In this document: one piece after another, positions 1-6,322 of the stretch
Layout of the letters: the number at the start of each line of letters is the position of its first letter
How positions within the stretch are numbered: the stretch's first letter is position 1
Assembly (NCBI GenBank): GCA_964432875.1
Contig: CAYSPJ010000177.1
Coordinates: 1 to 8,292 of the forward strand
DNA: 8,292 bases
Direction of reading: 5' to 3'
From: JACJYE01 sp964432875
GTDB taxonomy: Bacteria; Bacteroidota; Bacteroidia; Chitinophagales; Saprospiraceae
The notes under the pieces: generated by a model
The model's database searches: none
What the model was told of the DNA's origin: nothing
Seen by the model: the letters and a program-made list of their open reading frames with translations, nothing else
Made by a program: the position numbers and the translations under genes

Positions 1-220
1 ATATACAGCATTGCGGCCAAGCTGGCGCTTCGATTGGGGATTTTTTTTATTTTTTATGCTTTGGCAGACAAGCGGAAAGCGGAAACGCTTGCGTCCCGGG
101 CCCCCGCGTCCCTGAAAGCGCCAGCCGATACCCCCCGCACGCGAGATGTCACCATGCCGCTGCCAGGTAATGGCTTGGGGGCGGCAGATTACACCTCGCG
201 CTGCCCGCGCAGCCGATGGA
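1..220. other. Intergenic stretch downstream of the T9SS tail, no gene seen
   Basis: No convincing gene is visible. There is a T-rich run at about 42-56. A short GC stem (GCTGC, loop CCGC, GCAGC) lies around 199-212, just past the minus-strand stop at 221, but no U tract follows it in the minus direction, so it is not called a terminator. A long plus-strand open frame crosses this stretch. Its product is rich in Pro, Arg and Ala and it runs opposite the T9SS and CBM9 coding frames, so I read it as a GC-driven shadow. Confidence 0.5.
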
Positions 221-520
221 CTAATACACCACCAGCTTCTCCACCCCCAGCAACTGCCCGCCCGCCTGCAGGCGCACCACGTACATGCCCGGCGGCCAGC
301 CCGACACATCCAGCGCCAGGCTGCCGCTGTCGGCACGGGCCGGCTCGCGGCGGTAGAACACCCGCCGGCCCGCCAGATCCCACACGCTGGCCTCCAGGCC
401 TTCTACGGCTTGGGGCAGCAGGTAGTCCACATACGCCCAGCCCCGCGCCGGGTTGGGCGCGCACGACAGCGAAACCCGCCCCGGGGCCGGCGCCTCCAGG
501 TGCACCAGTGGGGAGGGGGT
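221..520 (-). pseudogene. T9SS type A C-terminal sorting domain, detached by a frameshift from the CBM9-like gene
   Basis: This 99-codon frame has no start of its own and begins where the CBM9-like gene stops. Its translation is a textbook Por/T9SS type A sorting domain. A CAPNPARG segment comes first, as in the usual PNP-x start of these domains. Next are a beta-strand with VWDLAGRRV (the usual V-D-x-x-G-R-x-V element), then LDVSGWPPGMYVVRL (the usual L-x-x-G-x-Y-x-V/L element), and a KLVVY terminus. Such domains send a Sec-exported protein through the T9SS to the outer membrane or medium, so they need a signal peptide upstream, and none is encoded in this frame. It lies -1 relative to the CBM9 frame. 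Adding one base near the GGAGGAATAA at the CBM9 stop would fuse the two. A real frameshift, an assembly error or the remnant of another gene would all fit. Confidence 0.75.
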
Positions 521-1227
521 TATTCCTCCAATATCAAAGCCCCAAAAGAAGAAGGGATGTGAAAATCCGGCTTTTCCGAATCTGGCCGGATCCAACTGAT
601 CCAGCGGGTTTCGGTGGTGCCGTCTTCGCGGAGCAGATATTCCCCCCGATACAGGCCGGCCTGCAGGGTATTGCCCTTGAGCATGCCTAGCTGCTGCAGC
701 GATGCGATGGAAATGGCCCCTTCTACCGTATAGCCCTCTTCGTCCTGGCTGGCACGTAGCACTAGCTGGCCTGCTGGCCAGGGCCATGCGGCATCTACTT
801 GCCGGTAGAAGCGGCATTCGGCATCGAAGATGCGGCCCAAGGCGTCCATTTCCAGGGTGTAATAGGGATTCATCGCGTCGTCCGCTTTGAAGAATATCTC
901 CACGCGGTCAGACCCGAGCACGTCCTTTTCTGGTTCGCCCGTTTGGGGGGTGATGATCAGCGGGTCGGATGCGCGGTAGAGGAAAAACAGCTGCGTGCCG
1001 TCCCACAAGGCCCGGAAGACGGTGGGCGGCGGGCTATCCTCCCGCCAGGGGTAGCTGAAGCTGCTGAGTATCGTTGCTTGCTCCCAGGCCGGGCTGCTGC
1101 CCCGGCCATCGATCTCCAGCGAACCAACCGGGATTCTTTTTACTTGGTAAACCGCTGTAGGCTTAGGTTCACAAGCCAGCAAGCCAAGGCTGGCGGCAAA
1201 ACACAATAACTTTGGCACGTGATTCAT
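520..1227 (-). CDS. CBM9-like carbohydrate-binding domain protein, predicted lipoprotein
   Basis: This encodes 235 residues. The N-terminus is a short hydrophobic signal ending in a lipobox, LLAC at residues 16-19, which predicts cleavage before Cys19 and lipid anchoring after Sec export. The rest fits the family 9-like carbohydrate-binding fold found in many Bacteroidota surface proteins. Recognisable pieces are IDGRGSSPAWEQA near residues 39-51, FRALWDGTQLFFLYRASD, then SDRVEIFFKADD, YYTLEMDALGRIFD and the late EGYTVEGAISI, with a closing FHIPSSFGALILEE typical of these domains. No catalytic residues were recognised, so sugar or glycan binding is inferred from the family. The ATG at 1227 is used because it gives the full signal peptide. 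The stop is followed at once by a T9SS sorting domain in the -1 frame, so the native protein may be longer. A lipobox together with a T9SS tail would be unusual. Confidence 0.8.
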   Translation of the reverse strand: MNHVPKLLCFAASLGLLACEPKPTAVYQVKRIPVGSLEIDGRGSSPAWEQATILSSFSYPWREDSPPPTVFRALWDGTQLFFLYRASDPLIITPQTGEPEKDVLGSDRVEIFFKADDAMNPYYTLEMDALGRIFDAECRFYRQVDAAWPWPAGQLVLRASQDEEGYTVEGAISIASLQQLGMLKGNTLQAGLYRGEYLLREDGTTETRWISWIRPDSEKPDFHIPSSFGALILEE

Positions 1228-1550
1228 ACGCTTTGTTTTTTGTCTGGCAACCCAGTGCGGGGCAAGTTAGGGAAATTGTGGCAAGCGGGAAAATGTTTGC
1301 GGCAAGGTATTCGAGGCTGTCCCAAAAGATTAATGCTTAAAAGCAGAGGCAAAGCCAAACCGGCTTTGAATCGGCGCCCAGGAAACATTCCCGGCTGAAA
1401 CTAGCAATCCGGCTGAAGCTTTGATCGATGCCGCCTCCAAGGACAGCTTGATGCTGATACCGCCCCCTCCTGCCCCACCCCACGATTCGCTGGCGGAGCA
1501 GCGCAAGCTTAAACGCAAGCATCTGTTTTGGTGAGATTTTATTGAGGGCC
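1228..1550. other. Gene-poor spacer with debris between the CBM9-like gene and gltD
   Basis: No complete gene is seen. At 1313-1328 there is GAGGCTGTCCCAAAAG, which resembles the end of the terminal inverted repeat of IS1182-like or IS5-like elements. No matching partner was found in the window. A plus-strand frame is open from 1370 to 1534 without a start (54 codons, with a PPPPAPP segment and a basic KLKRKHLFW end). It looks somewhat protein-like and may be a gene remnant. The minus frames across the same bases are less convincing. A small stem-loop (AAAGCC/GGCTTT, 1351-1367) lies about 180 bases beyond the gltD stop and lacks a proper U tract. Confidence 0.35.
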
Positions 1551-3020
<1,470 letters not shown>

Positions 3021-3043
3021 GGTTTGGATGATGGTTTAAATCT

Positions 3044-3051
3044 CAAAAATA
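3044..3051 (-). promoter_or_regulatory. Possible Bacteroidota -7 promoter box for gltD
   Basis: The minus strand reads TATTTTTG, matching the Bacteroidota -7 consensus TANNTTTG, 23 bases before the gltD ATG. That would give a short leader. No TTG element is found at the expected -33 spacing; the nearest candidate is 26 bases away. This is a weak call from motif match and position only. Confidence 0.3.
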
Positions 3052-3082
3052 AGGGGCAACGTGAAATAAGGAGGAATCAATT

Positions 3083-3253
3083 ATGGGCGATCTTACGATT
3101 TCTAAAGCAACGAAGATGGGTGGGCAGAACAGGATTGTTCTCTGGCAGGGATTATTTCAGCTGGGGCGCTGCGCCGCTGCCCGGGCCGGGGTAAGGGGCT
3201 CTCACAGCCCCTCACTGAGCTCCGCCTGCCGCGCCGAACAGCCTAGCACTTAG
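3083..3253 (+). pseudogene. Short reading frame with a strong Shine-Dalgarno, running into repeat A
   Basis: An ATG at 3083 sits 8 bases after AAGGAGG, a near-perfect ribosome-binding site that is rare in this phylum and absent from the other genes here. The frame codes for 56 residues. The first 16 codons (MGDLTISKATKMGGQN) look like an ordinary protein start. From about 3131 the frame enters repeat copy A and becomes low-complexity Arg/Ala/Ser sequence up to the TAG at 3251. The simplest reading is a gene whose 5' end was cut off when the repeat inserted. A genuine small protein is possible. The family is not recognised. Confidence 0.35.
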
Positions 3254-3270
3254 CGGACGCCTAGCCGGGC
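3131..3270 (+). repeat. Intergenic repeat family, copy A (truncated)
   Basis: This copy aligns with copy C over about 70 bases, starting at AGGATTGTTC (copy C has AGGATGGTTC at 6001) and running through GGGCGCTGCGCCGC and CCGGGG to AGGGGCT. A stem-loop follows (AGGGGCT, loop CTCAC, AGCCCCT). The 3' part, TTAGCGGACGCCTAGCC at 3250-3266, matches TTAGTGGACGCCTGGCC at 6161-6177 in copy C. The CACGCTGTAAAGG head of copies C and D is missing. It interrupts the small frame that starts at 3083. Confidence 0.75.
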
Positions 3271-3271
3271 C

Positions 3272-3553
3272 CTATCCTACTTCCCCCGCCAGCCCCGGAT
3301 ACCGCTCCTCCACCTCCAGCCTATCCTTCACTGCCGCCACCTTCGGGAAAGCGCGCGCGCCTTCCGCACGCTCGGCCTTCGTAAAAAACACCAGCTCCCC
3401 CGCGTCGCGGTCTTCGATGAAGAGGGGCTGGCCGAAGAGCCAACGGGGGTAGCCCTGCAGGTTTACCTGCCCGACCCGGGCGATGCCTTCCGGGCTGAGG
3501 TGGTAGAGGTAGATGGTGGCGGTGTTGAAGAAAAATGTTCGACCGTCACATAT
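3272..3553 (-). pseudogene. 3' fragment of an unrecognised gene, directly downstream of the TA1 toxin
   Basis: The minus strand is open for 93 codons from just after the TA1 toxin stop (3554-3556) to a TAG at 3272-3274, with no ATG. The translation is convincing protein: DGRTFFFNTATIYLYHLSPEG, continuing with a VNLQGYPRWLFGQPLFIEDRD segment, ELVFFTKAERAEG, and a basic-acidic helix ending RYPGLAGEVG. The composition is normal and there are no low-complexity runs. I do not recognise the family. It reads as the C-terminal part of a gene cut off by the TA1 module, whose stop codon happens to be in the same frame. A second fragment with a similar IYxYH motif lies at 4469-4672. Confidence 0.55.
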
Positions 3554-3874
3554 TTACGGCAAGTCCTTCATGTTGACAGGGTCCATCCTGCTGTAATCCA
3601 CTCGGACAACCTCGACGACTGCTTGTTGTTCCGCGATACTGAAAATGATTCGGTAAGACCATTTCAACACTCGCCGATAGGCTATCTTGCTATGATGCCC
3701 CTGCAACAAACCTCGTGATTCTGGTAATTCGGAAAGCTTGGCAATCTCCAGTTCCAAACCCTCCCTCACCCGTTCCGCTGTTTCATAGGACACATTAACC
3801 AAAAGATAATCATAGATGCTACGGAGGTCTCTCTGCGCGCCTTTTGAGAGCACTACTTGGTACGTCGGCCCCAT
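3554..3874 (-). CDS. TA1 toxin, RelE/ParE family
   Basis: The product is a 106-residue compact basic protein of the RelE/ParE superfamily, usual length for it. It begins with a beta-strand (YQVVLSKGAQRDL), followed by helices through IYDYL and ERVREGLELEIAKLSELPES. The conserved core strands come next, YRRVLKWSYRIIFSI at 66-80 and VVEVVRVDYSRMDP at 86-99. The VLKWSYRIIFSI pattern is common in ParE-like toxins. Family members poison DNA gyrase (ParE) or cut mRNA on the ribosome (RelE). Which target applies here cannot be read from the sequence. The ATG at 3874 overlaps the 3' end of the upstream antitoxin gene by 22 bases, which implies one transcript and coupled translation. The frame is intact, unlike the toxins of TA2 and TA3. 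Confidence 0.88.
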   Translation of the reverse strand: MGPTYQVVLSKGAQRDLRSIYDYLLVNVSYETAERVREGLELEIAKLSELPESRGLLQGHHSKIAYRRVLKWSYRIIFSIAEQQAVVEVVRVDYSRMDPVNMKDLP

Positions 3875-4131
3875 TGCGCTGATTCTTTCTTGAAATCTTC
3901 GAGAGACGTAAACTCGCCACGGCGCACAGCCTCGACTTCGCTATCCAAAAAAGCGGTCAGTTCGGAGGCAGTCCGAGGCGCTCCGGTGGCGGCATCGTAG
4001 CCCACAATGGGTTCTGTTTCTGCTTGCCGCGCATAGGCCAACAGCATGGCGTGCACGACTTCCAGAAAACGCTCATCCACCCGATCTAAAATCCGATGGC
4101 TCTCGGCACGCATATCAACGGTATTCATCAT
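3853..4131 (-). CDS. TA1 antitoxin, partner of the RelE/ParE toxin
   Basis: This small acidic protein is encoded upstream of and overlapping the ParE-like toxin, the usual antitoxin-first order. From the chosen ATG the start is MMNTVDMRAESHRILDRVDERFLEVVHAM, an N-terminal helical region. The C-terminal toxin-binding part is RTASELTAFLDSEVEAVRRGEFTSLEDFKKES. The same plan is seen in the TA3 antitoxin. The frame also extends to a GTG at 4155, but ATG at 4131 (or the adjacent 4128) fits the family better. It also leaves room for the upstream TACCTTTG box, which the GTG start would overlap. The DNA-binding class is not recognised. In such modules the antitoxin, alone or with toxin, usually represses its own promoter. 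Confidence 0.82.
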   Translation of the reverse strand: MMNTVDMRAESHRILDRVDERFLEVVHAMLLAYARQAETEPIVGYDAATGAPRTASELTAFLDSEVEAVRRGEFTSLEDFKKESAQWGRRTK

Positions 4132-4154
4132 AATCCGGTATTGTTGCTCATTCA

Positions 4155-4162
4155 CAAAGGTA
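4155..4162 (-). promoter_or_regulatory. Possible -7 promoter box for the TA1 operon
   Basis: The minus strand reads TACCTTTG, an exact match to TANNTTTG, 23 bases before the antitoxin ATG at 4131. It overlaps the motif AAAGGTAACG (4156-4165), which recurs in the repeat head upstream of TA3 (5979-5988). No clear -33 element is present. Confidence 0.35.
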
Positions 4163-4245
4163 ACGATTTATGCTGAAAAAATAATCCCCTGTCCTTGATT
4201 TTCTCTATGCATCAACATAGCTGGACCTGGGGTGCATGCTGTCTG

Positions 4246-4535
4246 CGCATCATTGCCCCGCCTCGCCCTGCCGCCCGGGTTAGGGGCTGGCGCCCAGGCC
4301 AGCCCCTCCTAAGCCCGGCCGCCGCGCCCGCCTCTCCGGCCGCGACACCGCCGGGGCAGCCCCAGCGAGCAGACGGGGTATTCGTGGCTAACAAGGCTGA
4401 CTACGAGGAGTTAGTGAAGGGCTGGGCTAGCTATCAGCCCAGCCCCTCACTACCCCAGCCCGCCACGCTCAGCAGCACAGAGTTAAGGGAAAGCCATGCC
4501 GGGGGCCAAGCGTCCGCCCCTGCCCGCCGCGCACT
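4246..4535 (+). repeat. Intergenic repeat family, copy B
   Basis: The segment from GGGGCTGGCGCCC at 4285 to CCGGCCGCGAC at 4346 matches 8055-8121 of copy D almost base for base, with two small gaps. The 3' part, 4511-4532 (CGTCCGCCCC then TGCCCGCCGCGC), matches 6189-6210 of copy C with two differences. Two stem-loops lie inside, one at 4284-4309 (AGGGGCTGG/CCAGCCCCT) and a longer one at 4412-4452. The 5' limit is uncertain: a head-like AAAGGTAACG lies further left at 4156-4165. Confidence 0.7.
4412..4452 (+). repeat. 17-bp stem-loop within repeat B
   Basis: Arms of 17 bases flank a 7-base loop (AGCTATC). The arm TAGTGAAGGGCTGGGCT pairs with AGCCCAGCCCCTCACTA with a single A-C mismatch. The stem contains the family's GTGAGGGGCTGG/CCAGCCCCTCAC core. 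No T run follows on either strand, so a plain intrinsic terminator is unlikely. Confidence 0.75.
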
Positions 4536-4672
4536 TGCACCGTGCCCGGCCCGTCCAGTCCGAAGGGCGGGTCAATGATGTGGTAGATGTAAAACGGGGC
4601 GTTGGCGGGGATTTGCAGCGAGTGTGCTGTTGCTTTATCGATCGGGAGGCTTGCTTGGTTTCGGGATAATAA
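4469..4672 (-). pseudogene. Fragment of an unrecognised gene overlapping the end of repeat B
   Basis: A minus-strand frame without a start is open for 67 codons, between a TAA at 4673-4675 and a TGA at 4469-4471. The upstream two thirds look like protein (NQASLPIDKATAHSLQIPAN, then PFYIYHIIDPPFGLDG and TVQV). The rest runs into repeat B and becomes Gly/Arg-rich. FYIYHIIDPP recalls TIYLYHLSPEG in the fragment at 3272-3553, so both may be remains of one family. A chance open frame in GC-rich DNA cannot be ruled out. Confidence 0.35.
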
Positions 4673-4747
4673 TTACACAGTGCGCTTGCCCGTTTGGGGA
4701 ATAAGCCGTATCTTGCTGCCTGATTGCGAATACTATATCACATCTTT

Positions 4748-4978
4748 ATGGTTGACTACAGAAATCACATTCAGGCAGACGCCAAGGTCATGCTCGGCAA
4801 GCCCACCATCAAAGGCACCCGAATACCCGTCGAGCTGCTGCTTTGGAAAATCGCGGGGGGCTATACTTTCGAGGAAATACTAGAGATGTACCCTCATCTG
4901 AAGCTGGATGACGTTTTGGCGGCGGTCGCCTATGCTGCGGCGGTCATGGAATCGGAAGAGGTGATTCTGGCGGCATGA
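4748..4978 (+). CDS. TA2 antitoxin, DUF433 family
   Basis: From the ATG at 4748 the product has 76 residues, the usual size of DUF433 proteins. The family signature GKPTIKGTRIPVELLL is at 17-32. A winged-helix-like second half follows: GGYTFEEILEMYPHLKLDDV, then a helix VLAAVAYAAAVM. DUF433 proteins are the presumed antitoxins of DUF5615 (PIN-like) toxins. The stop TGA overlaps the toxin ATG by four bases (ATGA at 4975-4978), so translation is coupled. The frame extends upstream to an ATG at 4724, but MVDYRNHIQADAKVM is the usual beginning, so the later ATG is chosen. No Shine-Dalgarno is seen. Autoregulation is likely by analogy only. Confidence 0.87.
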   Translation: MVDYRNHIQADAKVMLGKPTIKGTRIPVELLLWKIAGGYTFEEILEMYPHLKLDDVLAAVAYAAAVMESEEVILAA

Positions 4979-5339
4979 AGTTGCAGATATTGGGCGATGA
5001 AGGCTTGAATGGGCGCATCGTAGCGTCACTGAGACAGGTCGGCTTTCAGGTTGACTGGATATTGGAGGCAGCTCCGGGAATCAGCGACGAGGAGGTCATC
5101 GCTCTGGCCAAAGAGAAAAAGCAGGTCTTGATCACCGAAGATAAAGACTTTGGGAGTGGGTCTTCGCCCATCGAGCCCAAGGGCTGACCATAATCTTCCT
5201 CAGATACGGAAAAGAAGACTACCCTGCAGTACTACAATATCTGGCCGGACTCCTGCGCCAGTTGGAATCTGCGCCTGAATCCGCTGGAAATGAATTCATT
5301 ACTATCAACAAAAACAAGGTGCGCAGGAGAAGGATTTGA
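4975..5339 (+). pseudogene. TA2 toxin, DUF5615 PIN-like protein, with a frameshift
   Basis: The first frame encodes 70 residues to a stop at 5187. It opens as a DUF5615 protein: a D-E-x-L-N-G-R-I motif near the N-terminus (GDEGLNGRIVASLRQVGF), then APGISDEEVIALAKEKKQVL and the acidic ITEDKDFG, matching the metal-binding acidic residues of PIN-like nucleases. At 5152-5156 the sense moves to the -1 frame, which continues EWVFAHRAQGLTIIFLRYG, KEDYPAVLQYLAGLL and an end NEFITINKNKVRRRRI, stopping at 5337-5339. Adding one G to the GGG at 5152-5154 restores about 121 residues, the normal family length. As written the toxin loses its C-terminal half and would be inactive. A mutation or a missing base in the assembly would look the same. 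Its partner is the overlapping DUF433 gene. Confidence 0.85.
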
Positions 5340-5358
5340 ACACACTTATGGCCTGCAG

Positions 5359-5660
5359 TTACGGCTTCATCTTGTCAGTATCCTGCCGAGTATCGAAAAT
5401 ATCGGTGATAATTATGAACGGTGAGGAAATGAGGTAAATGATTTTATACAAAGTGCCTACTAGCAGAGAACGGTGCCCCTTGCCAAGTTCGCGCAGGTGC
5501 TCTTCTTCCGGGCCCAATCCGGGTACTCTTCCAGCGCTTTGGCGCGATCCAATATCTGACGAGCAACGCGGCGCCCTTTCTTAGGATTCCCCATATCGTT
5601 GTGGTAGCCCTTTATTTGGGCCAGCCGCCTTTGCGCATTGGTTGTGAAACGAAGCTTCAT
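5359..5660 (-). pseudogene. TA3 toxin, RelE/ParE family, with a frameshift
   Basis: The starting frame gives MKLRFTTNAQRRLAQIKGY, then a helical RRVARQILDRAKALEEYPDW, and stops after 66 residues at 5460. After PDWAR the family sequence continues in the -1 frame: EEEHLRELGKGHRSLLVGTLY, KIIYLISSPFIIITDIFDTR and QDTDKMKP, stopping at 5359-5361. The strand run YKIIYLI and the closing IFDTRQDTDKM are classic for RelE/ParE toxins. Adding one G at the CCCGG (about 5510) restores a 100-residue protein. As written it lacks the core strands and should be inactive. The ATG overlaps the antitoxin stop by four bases. It converges on the DUF5615 toxin with 19 bases between the two restored stops. Confidence 0.85.
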
Positions 5661-5935
5661 AACCCCAACTCCTTTTCCACTTCCTCTAGATCATGAAGCC
5701 GACCTGCTTTGATGTCTTCCTGGGATGCCAAAGCCCTTGCTATAAGCTCTTCTTTGGTCATTGGCACGAGGCTGGCTTCGTAATCGGCGATCCGCTTGCG
5801 CCGGCTTTCTTCCAGCGCGTCAGGCTGATAAGCCTTGAACAGGCTTTCGGCCATCTCTGCCAAGACGGCCAGCAGGCGCTCATCCGCCTGCTCGATGCGG
5901 AGGTGCAAACGTTCTTTCAATTGCTCGGCGCTCAT
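5657..5935 (-). CDS. TA3 antitoxin, partner of the RelE/ParE-like toxin
   Basis: This encodes 92 residues, acidic and mostly helical. The N-terminal segment LRIEQADERLLAVLAEMAESLF corresponds in layout to HRILDRVDERFLEVVHAMLL in the TA1 antitoxin. The C-terminal segment PMTKEELIARALASQEDIKAGRLHDLEEVEKEL corresponds to RTASELTAFLDSEVEAVRRGEFTSLEDFKKE. The two antitoxins therefore look like distant paralogues. Its stop overlaps the toxin start as ATGA. The ATG at 5935 is used because it is the most upstream start that still leaves the repeat-derived leader free. The leader contains the head of repeat C, read on the minus strand. If its toxin is dead, the antitoxin may persist only as a leftover or as an anti-addiction protein. 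Confidence 0.84.
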   Translation of the reverse strand: MSAEQLKERLHLRIEQADERLLAVLAEMAESLFKAYQPDALEESRRKRIADYEASLVPMTKEELIARALASQEDIKAGRLHDLEEVEKELGL

Positions 5936-5969
5936 GGTCTTTGCTTTTTAGTTTGAATGTGCGACAACG

Positions 5970-6210
5970 GCACGCTGTAAAGGTAACGCTTTTCTAGCCA
6001 AGGATGGTTCGCTGGCGGGGATTGTTTCATCAGGGGGCGCTGCGCCGCCGCCCGGCCGGGGCGAGGGGCTGGCGCCTAGCATGTGAGGGGCTGGCTCCCA
6101 GCCTAGCCCATCACTAACGCTGGCGCGAGGTTCCACCTCGTGCCTCGTGCGCGCCGGGATTTAGTGGACGCCTGGCCTTGGAGCCATGCGTTCACCCCTG
6201 CCCGCCGCGC
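5970..6210 (+). repeat. Intergenic repeat family, copy C
   Basis: The first 60 bases (5970-6029) match 7939-7998 of copy D with a single T/C difference. Downstream it shares GGCGCCTAGCATGTGAGGGGCTGG with copy D in two adjoining pieces, the stem-loop at 6083-6114, and the TTAGTGGACGCC tail with copy A. The final 6189-6210 matches copy B. It fills the gap between the divergently transcribed TA3 antitoxin and hipB. GAGGGGCTGG occurs twice, 22 bases apart (6063 and 6085). Confidence 0.8.
6083..6114 (+). repeat. Conserved stem-loop of the repeat family, copy C
   Basis: GTGAGGGGCTGG pairs with CTAGCCCATCAC across an 8-base loop, CTCCCAGC, with one G-T wobble and one mismatch. The same hairpin is perfect in copy D (8051-8082). 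Confidence 0.7.
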
Positions 6211-6220
6211 CCGTCAGCTC

Positions 6221-6322
6221 TTGGCTGCCGTTGGCTTTGGCGAAAGCCAACAAAAAAAATTCGCCAACATTTTAGTCTTTTCAGTCTTTTTTTGTATTTT
6301 TAGCGAATATATTAGCCAATAT
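6221..6322 (+). promoter_or_regulatory. AT-rich leader and likely operator region of hipBA
   Basis: After the GC-rich repeat the sequence turns sharply AT-rich. TTGGC/GCCAA half-sites recur at 6221-6225, 6231-6235, 6246-6250, 6263-6267 and 6315-6319. A perfect 9-bp inverted repeat lies at 6230-6251 (GTTGGCTTT and AAAGCCAAC, loop GGCG). Two tandem copies of WTTAGCSAATAT (6299-6310 and 6311-6322) run into the hipB ATG at 6321. HipB-type proteins bind inverted repeats in their own promoter, so these are candidate operators. They differ from the E. coli HipB operator. No good -33/-7 promoter pair was found. Confidence 0.4.

Noticed and set aside
34..690. 218-codon plus-strand open frame
   Set aside because: Its product is Pro/Arg/Ala-rich with no domain-like pattern, and it lies opposite the T9SS domain and CBM9-like gene.
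4131..4155. GTG start at 4155 for the TA1 antitoxin
   Set aside because: It overlaps the likely -7 box TACCTTTG. The ATG pair at 4131/4128 gives a more usual N-terminus (MNTVDMRAE).
4195..4578. 127-codon plus-strand frame across repeat B
   Set aside because: It is translated repeat sequence: Pro/Ala-rich, with no similarity pattern and no ribosome-binding site.
5146..5160. Programmed -1 ribosomal frameshift in the DUF5615 toxin (TTT GGG A)
   Set aside because: It does not match the X-XXY-YYZ slippery heptamer, since the second tRNA would mispair at two or more positions, and no downstream stem is evident. A missing base is simpler.
6230..6251. Hairpin considered as an intrinsic terminator
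   Set aside because: On the plus strand it is followed by an A run, and on the minus strand the T run comes before the stem, so neither direction gives stem then U tract. An operator role fits better.
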